Origin: Streptacidiphilus anmyonensis
GTDB lineage: Bacteria > Actinomycetota > Actinomycetes > Streptomycetales > Streptomycetaceae
Length of the DNA: 64,000 nt
Direction of reading: 5' to 3'
Assembly (NCBI RefSeq): GCF_000787855.1
Contig: NZ_BBPQ01000012.1
Coordinates: 22,383 to 86,382 of the forward strand
Both the position numbers and the translations under genes were made by a program. This document shows, one piece after another, positions 60,092 to 64,000 of the stretch (position 1 is the first letter of the stretch; every line of letters begins with the position of its first letter). The notes beneath the pieces are model-generated. The model was not told the DNA's origin. It saw only the letters and a program-made list of their open reading frames with translations, and did no database searches.

Positions 60092-61477
60092 CTACCGCTT
60101 CGCGTACGAGCGCAGGAAGAGCGCCTCGGCGAGCGAGAGGCGCTCCAGCTCCTCCGGGGAGACGGACTCGTTGACCGCGTGGATCTGCGCCTCCGGCTCG
60201 CTCAGGCCGATGAGGAGGATCTCTGCCTCCGGGTAGAGCGTGGCGAGGGTGTTGCAGAGCGGGATGCTGCCGCCCTGGCCGGCGATCTGCATCTGCTCGC
60301 CCGGGTAGGCGGCGGACATCGCGGCCGCCATGGCGGCGTAGGCCGGGCTGGCGGTGTCGGCGCGGAAGGCCTGGCCCTGGCCGCGGGAGGTGATCGTCAC
60401 GTGCGCGCCCCAGGGGGCGGCGGCGGTGAGGTGGGCGGTGAGGGCCTCCTCCGCGCGGGCGGCGTCGAGGCCCGGCGGGACGCGCAGCGAGACCAGCGCG
60501 GTGGCGGCGGCCTGCACCGACGGGGTGGCGCCGACGACGGGCGGGCAGTCGATGCCGAGGACGGTGACCGCCGGGCGCGCCCAGACGCGGTCGGCGACGG
60601 TGCCGGTGCCGATCAGACTGACGCCGTCGAGGACCTTGGCGTCGGAGCGGAAGTCCGACTCCCCGTACTGCAGGCCCTCCCAGCTCTGCGCCGCCTCCGC
60701 CTCCAGGCCGCGCACCGCCGTCGCCCCGGTCTCGTCACGCAGCGAGTCCAGCATGCGGATCAGGGCCGCCAGCGCGTCCGGCGCGGCGCCGCCGAACTGG
60801 CCCGAGTGCAGGTTGCCGCCGAGCGTGCGGACGGCGACCTCGACCATGGTCATGCCGCGCAGCGTCGCGGTGACGGTCGGCAGGCCGACACGGAAGTTGC
60901 CGGTGTCGCCGATGACGATCGCGTCGGCCGTCAGCAGCTCCGGGTGGGCCTCGGCGTAGCGCTCCAGGCCGCCGGTGCCCTGCTCCTCGGAGCCCTCGGC
61001 GATCACCTTGACGGTGACCGGCACGCCGCCGTCCGCCTTGAGCGCGCGCAGCGCGGTCAGGTGCATCAGCAGGCCGCCCTTGCAGTCGGCCGCGCCGCGT
61101 CCGTACCAGCGCCCGTCGCGCTCGGTCAGCTCGAACGGCGGGGAGACCCAGGCGTCCTCGTCCAGCGGCGGCTGCACGTCGTAGTGCGCGTACAGCAGCA
61201 CCGTCGGCGCGCCCTCGGGGCCGGGCAGCACGCCGTAGACGGACTGGGTCCCGTCAGGGGTGTCCAGCACGGCGACGTCGGTGAAGCCCTCCGCGCTCAG
61301 CGCGTCCGCGACCCAGCGTGCGGCCTTCTCGCACTCCTCCACGGGGAACTGCCGCGGGTCGGCGACGGACCGGAACGAGACCAGCTCGGCCAGCTCGGCC
61401 TTCGCCCGCGGCATCAGCCCGGCGACGGCCGCGGCCAGCTCGGCCTGTCCGGGCGGGGGCGTGGGCGTCTGCGACAT
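60092..61477 (-). CDS. M20-family metallodipeptidase
   Basis: 461 aa, cytosolic, dizinc peptidase of the PepV/carnosinase-like M20 branch. Ligands are seen in VLLYAHYDVQPP (His and Asp), GRGAADCKGG (bridging Asp), EGSEEQGTGG (catalytic and ligand Glu), VIGDTGNF (Asp) and QIHAVNESV (His). The central dimerisation lid domain (about 200-330) is present. A monocistronic gene with GGAGCG before its ATG. Confidence 0.92.
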   Translation of the reverse strand: MSQTPTPPPGQAELAAAVAGLMPRAKAELAELVSFRSVADPRQFPVEECEKAARWVADALSAEGFTDVAVLDTPDGTQSVYGVLPGPEGAPTVLLYAHYDVQPPLDEDAWVSPPFELTERDGRWYGRGAADCKGGLLMHLTALRALKADGGVPVTVKVIAEGSEEQGTGGLERYAEAHPELLTADAIVIGDTGNFRVGLPTVTATLRGMTMVEVAVRTLGGNLHSGQFGGAAPDALAALIRMLDSLRDETGATAVRGLEAEAAQSWEGLQYGESDFRSDAKVLDGVSLIGTGTVADRVWARPAVTVLGIDCPPVVGATPSVQAAATALVSLRVPPGLDAARAEEALTAHLTAAAPWGAHVTITSRGQGQAFRADTASPAYAAMAAAMSAAYPGEQMQIAGQGGSIPLCNTLATLYPEAEILLIGLSEPEAQIHAVNESVSPEELERLSLAEALFLRSYAKR

Positions 61478-61586
61478 GGGGAGCGCTCCTTCTGGGTGCG
61501 GTGGTGGACCCGCGAGGTGGATCCGTGGGGCGGGACCGGTTGTCCCAGCCCCACCTTACGATCCGACCGCGCGACCGGCCCCCGTG

Positions 61587-63341
61587 TCACGGGCGGACGG
61601 CCAGGTACTCCCATCCACCCCAGGCAGCGGCGTTGGCCGCGCCTGCAGCCGGGACGTACTCCGCGCGGATGCGCAGCGTGGCTCCGGTCAGTCCGCGCAG
61701 GTCGAGTGGGAGCGTGGCGACGCCCGCGCTGCTGATGGTGTGACAGGCGGTCGTGTACGTGGTCTTCCAGCTGCCGGCGGTCCAACGCTGGAACTCGAAC
61801 CGGACGCAGGAGCCCGGCGCCGCCGGCGTGAGTGCCGCGGACAGGGACGCCGTCGCGGTGTGGTGCATCAGCAGATACCGCGTCGTGCCGCGCAGTTGTG
61901 TGCCGTAGGAGCCGGTCACCCGCTCGGAGAGCGCGGCGCCGGTCGACACAGTGTGCGAGGCGGTGGTGGGAGCGTAGCGGGAGTCCCCGGCGAAGGCGGC
62001 GGTGAACACGGTGTCGCGGGTCAGCCGGTAGGGGACGGCCAGGTTGCCGTGCTGATCGACCGCACCTGTCCTCAGCAGGACCTTGGCCGCGCCGTGCGGC
62101 TGGGCGTAGACGGAGACGGTGCGTCCGTCGAACGTCGTACCGAGGTGCGCCGTGACGGTCGCGGTGGCGCCGTAGGGGTACGTGGACGCGTTCGTGCCCA
62201 CCGACAGGGCGGTCGCCGCGCGGCTCACCTGGACCGTGGCGGAGGCGGAGGCCGGCGCGTAGGCGGCGTCGCCCGGGTAGCTGACCGTGTACGTGTTCGC
62301 GCCGCCCGCCGGTGGGGTGTCGGTGACCGTGTACGTGCCGTCGGTGCCCAGGGCGATGTCCGGCAGGGCGAGGCCGTGCGGGTGCAGGAGGTCGGTGCGG
62401 GTGACGTGGAGGACCTGGCCGGGGTTGTGGTAGCCGCCGCTCAGTTGCCCGGTCAGGTGCAGCGGCACGGCACGGGGGGCGGTGGCCGGGCCGGTCAGGC
62501 TCGCCGTGGTCGTGCCGGGGAGCTGCCAGGGCACGTAGAACGTGTAGGACGAGGGCGCCTGGCTGGGGAAGCCCGCCGCGTCGACGGACCGCACGTAGAG
62601 GTTCTGGACGCCCCAGTCCGGGGCAAGGGTCAGGGTGGCGTCGCCGTTCGCGTCCACCGGCAGCTTCGTCCAACTGCTCTGGTCGTTCAGGGCGTACTCG
62701 TAGGAGCCGAGTCCGCTGGCGGCGCAGTCCGTTGCCGACGCGTCGGTGCAGCCGGGCGGCAGGTTGTCGTGGCCGCCGGTGATGGTGAAGGTGGTCGGCT
62801 GGCCGCTCTCCTTGGTCGGCTCGCCGGGCGCCCCGACCGGCGGGAAGTCCGGGTTCGTGATCACCGGTGAGCTGGGCGGGGTCGAGTCGACCTTGAAGTA
62901 GCAGGCCGCCGTCGGCTGTGAGTACCCGGTGCCGTCGTAGGTCTGGGCGTACCAGCCGTACGTGTGGCCGGACTGGTAGGTGACGGTCGCGGGGGTGCCG
63001 ACCTCGACGGTCGCCAACGGAGAGAAGGGGGCGACCGAGTCGCCCTGCTGGGAGCCGTCGAGGTCCCAGACATGCACCGAAGCCTGGAAGTTGATGCCGT
63101 TCTGGGTCGAGTGCGGTACGTCGATCTGGAAGCCGTTGCCGGAGAGCCACCCCACCGGGTCGCCGCCGCAGCCGTCCGCGCCGGTCGGCGTGGTCTGCAC
63201 GGCCTGGGCCGGAAGCGTCGGCGTCGGGATGGTCGGATCGATCGGACTCTGCGCCGAAGCCTCCGTCACGGACGCTCCGGCGAGCAGCAGTCCGGCCAGG
63301 GCGGCGACCGCCCAGGTCTGACGACGCGTCGGTCGGTTCAT
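61587..63341 (-). CDS. secreted Ig-like repeat protein
   Basis: 584 aa from ATG 63341, with GGGGG upstream. Signal peptide MNRPTRRQTWAVAALAGLLLAGASVTEASA. A Cys-containing N-terminal domain (GADGCGGDPVGWL) is followed by beta-sandwich modules of bacterial Ig type (TPPSSPVITNPDFP, GTYTVTDTPPAGGANTYTVSYPGDAAYAPA, TVFTAAFAGDSRYAPT) and a C-terminal domain ending GGWEYLAVRP. No enzyme motif; probably exported to the wall or medium. Confidence 0.85.
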   Translation of the reverse strand: MNRPTRRQTWAVAALAGLLLAGASVTEASAQSPIDPTIPTPTLPAQAVQTTPTGADGCGGDPVGWLSGNGFQIDVPHSTQNGINFQASVHVWDLDGSQQGDSVAPFSPLATVEVGTPATVTYQSGHTYGWYAQTYDGTGYSQPTAACYFKVDSTPPSSPVITNPDFPPVGAPGEPTKESGQPTTFTITGGHDNLPPGCTDASATDCAASGLGSYEYALNDQSSWTKLPVDANGDATLTLAPDWGVQNLYVRSVDAAGFPSQAPSSYTFYVPWQLPGTTTASLTGPATAPRAVPLHLTGQLSGGYHNPGQVLHVTRTDLLHPHGLALPDIALGTDGTYTVTDTPPAGGANTYTVSYPGDAAYAPASASATVQVSRAATALSVGTNASTYPYGATATVTAHLGTTFDGRTVSVYAQPHGAAKVLLRTGAVDQHGNLAVPYRLTRDTVFTAAFAGDSRYAPTTASHTVSTGAALSERVTGSYGTQLRGTTRYLLMHHTATASLSAALTPAAPGSCVRFEFQRWTAGSWKTTYTTACHTISSAGVATLPLDLRGLTGATLRIRAEYVPAAGAANAAAWGGWEYLAVRP

Positions 63342-63497
63342 GTATGTCCCCCTCTGTCCTGCGCGCGGGCGACCGGCCCGCAGGGCAGGGGAGACTACCA
63401 GCCTCAAGATCCGTTCCGCGCGGGAGCGGTGTCACGTTTTGGCGGGCCGTCCTGTCCACACTGGAAAGGCAGCTCACAGCGGAAGCGAGGCGCGGGG

Positions 63498-64000
63498 ATG
63501 GACCAGGACCGGATCGTGGTGACCGGGGGGACGGGCGTGCTCGGGCGGGCGGTCGTGGCGCGGCTGTCGACGGAGGGCCGGGCGGTGCGGGTGGTCAGCC
63601 GCCGGCCCCGTCCCGGGAGTGGGGCGGAGGCGTACGAGTGGGCCACGGCCGACCTGCGGTCGGGCGTCGGCGCGGTGGAGGCGCTGCGCGGGGCGCGGGC
63701 CGTCGTCCACTGCGCGAGCGGCTTCCGTCGCGGCGAGGAGGAGGCGCTCGCGCGGACGGTCGTCGCGGCGGCTCGGGAGGCGGAGACGCCGCCGCACCTG
63801 GTCTACGTCTCGATCGTGGGCGTGGACCGGATCCCGTTCGGCTACTACCAGGCGAAGCTCGCCGCGGAGCAGGTCTTCGCGGCGTCCGGGCTCCCGTACA
63901 CCGTGCAGCGGGCCACGCAGTTCCACGACCTGCTGCGGGCGCTCTTCGCGTTCTCGGCGAAGGCCCCGTTGGCGCCGGTGCCCGCGCTGCGGTTCCAGCC
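63498..64000 (+). CDS. NAD(P)-binding SDR/NmrA-like protein, cut by window end
   Basis: Starts at ATG 63498 (GGGG upstream) and is open to the window edge, 167 codons visible. Rossmann motif VTGGTGVLGRAVVARL, the catalytic-type YYQAKLAAEQ and VVHCASG fit atypical SDR (NmrA-like) proteins. The 156-bp gap to the divergent secreted protein gene holds its promoter. Confidence 0.88.
   Translation, partial: MDQDRIVVTGGTGVLGRAVVARLSTEGRAVRVVSRRPRPGSGAEAYEWATADLRSGVGAVEALRGARAVVHCASGFRRGEEEALARTVVAAAREAETPPHLVYVSIVGVDRIPFGYYQAKLAAEQVFAASGLPYTVQRATQFHDLLRALFAFSAKAPLAPVPALRFQ

Overview
The window reads as chromosomal DNA from a Streptomyces-like actinomycete. GC content is very high, GTG and TTG starts are common, start/stop overlaps of the ATGA/GTGA type are frequent, and the gene families (DUF5063, SigE-type sigma factor, SpdB, RRQRL protein, DUF6284, SCO-type regulators) are streptomycete. 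The genus cannot be fixed from sequence reading alone.

Layout. (1) 0.2-7.7 kb is conserved core, all on the minus strand: asd-like gene and lysC (aspartate pathway), then dnaX, ybaB, recR and a DUF5063 gene, followed by the SRP RNA (minus) and a tRNA-Ser(GGA) (plus). (2) 7,683-21,823 is a complete actinomycete integrative and conjugative element (AICE) inserted in the 3' end of that tRNA and bounded by a perfect 55-bp repeat. It carries integrase, excisionase, an 11-copy TGCGTCA iteron field, a prim-pol plus ATPase replication pair, an orphan C5 methyltransferase, an FtsK/TraSA-type DNA translocase, spread genes (DUF2637/SpdB, RRQRL, small membrane protein, DUF6284), a GntR regulator coupled to a HAD hydrolase, and an AT-richer RloB + AAA ATPase pair that looks like phage-defence cargo beside attR. 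(3) 21.9-27.4 kb is a scar zone: VapBC-like pair, a gene remnant followed by what looks like the end of an older element, a SigE-type sigma factor with its cognate membrane protein, an SMI1-like gene, a PIN-domain fragment and a decayed two-component system.

(4) 27,667-38,452 is the most interesting region: a RiPP-type gene cluster I cannot assign to a known class. Two tandem precursor peptides (51 and 48 aa) share the C-terminal motif FEPT(I/V)EESILASGxHIxG. They are followed by two HPr-kinase-like proteins, an MFS exporter, a B12-binding radical SAM enzyme with a PqqD-like C-terminus, a cytosolic prolyl-oligopeptidase-type peptidase, a 2OG-Fe(II) oxygenase and an aspartyl/asparaginyl-hydroxylase-type oxygenase, and a convergent LuxR-type regulator. 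A simple model is: leader recognition by the radical SAM protein, C-methylation, hydroxylation and phosphorylation, cleavage after the conserved Pro by the S9 peptidase, then export by the MFS protein.

(5) 38.5-64 kb is a mixture of chromosomal functions: a truncated AfsR-like STAND regulator, an NlpC/P60 protein with peptidoglycan-binding repeats, a MarR/FAD-monooxygenase/DUF3237 locus with a perfect 22-bp operator, Nudix hydrolase, PknB-like kinase, secreted acid phosphatase, DUF4097 + ABC exporter, a methyltransferase, a small membrane protein with a winged-helix regulator, a sulfonate ABC transporter + TauD-like dioxygenase behind a short RRHVDL leader peptide and an attenuator hairpin, an acetyltransferase, two large secreted repeat proteins, an M20 peptidase and the start of an NAD(P)-binding SDR gene that runs off the window. 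No rRNA or CRISPR array was seen.
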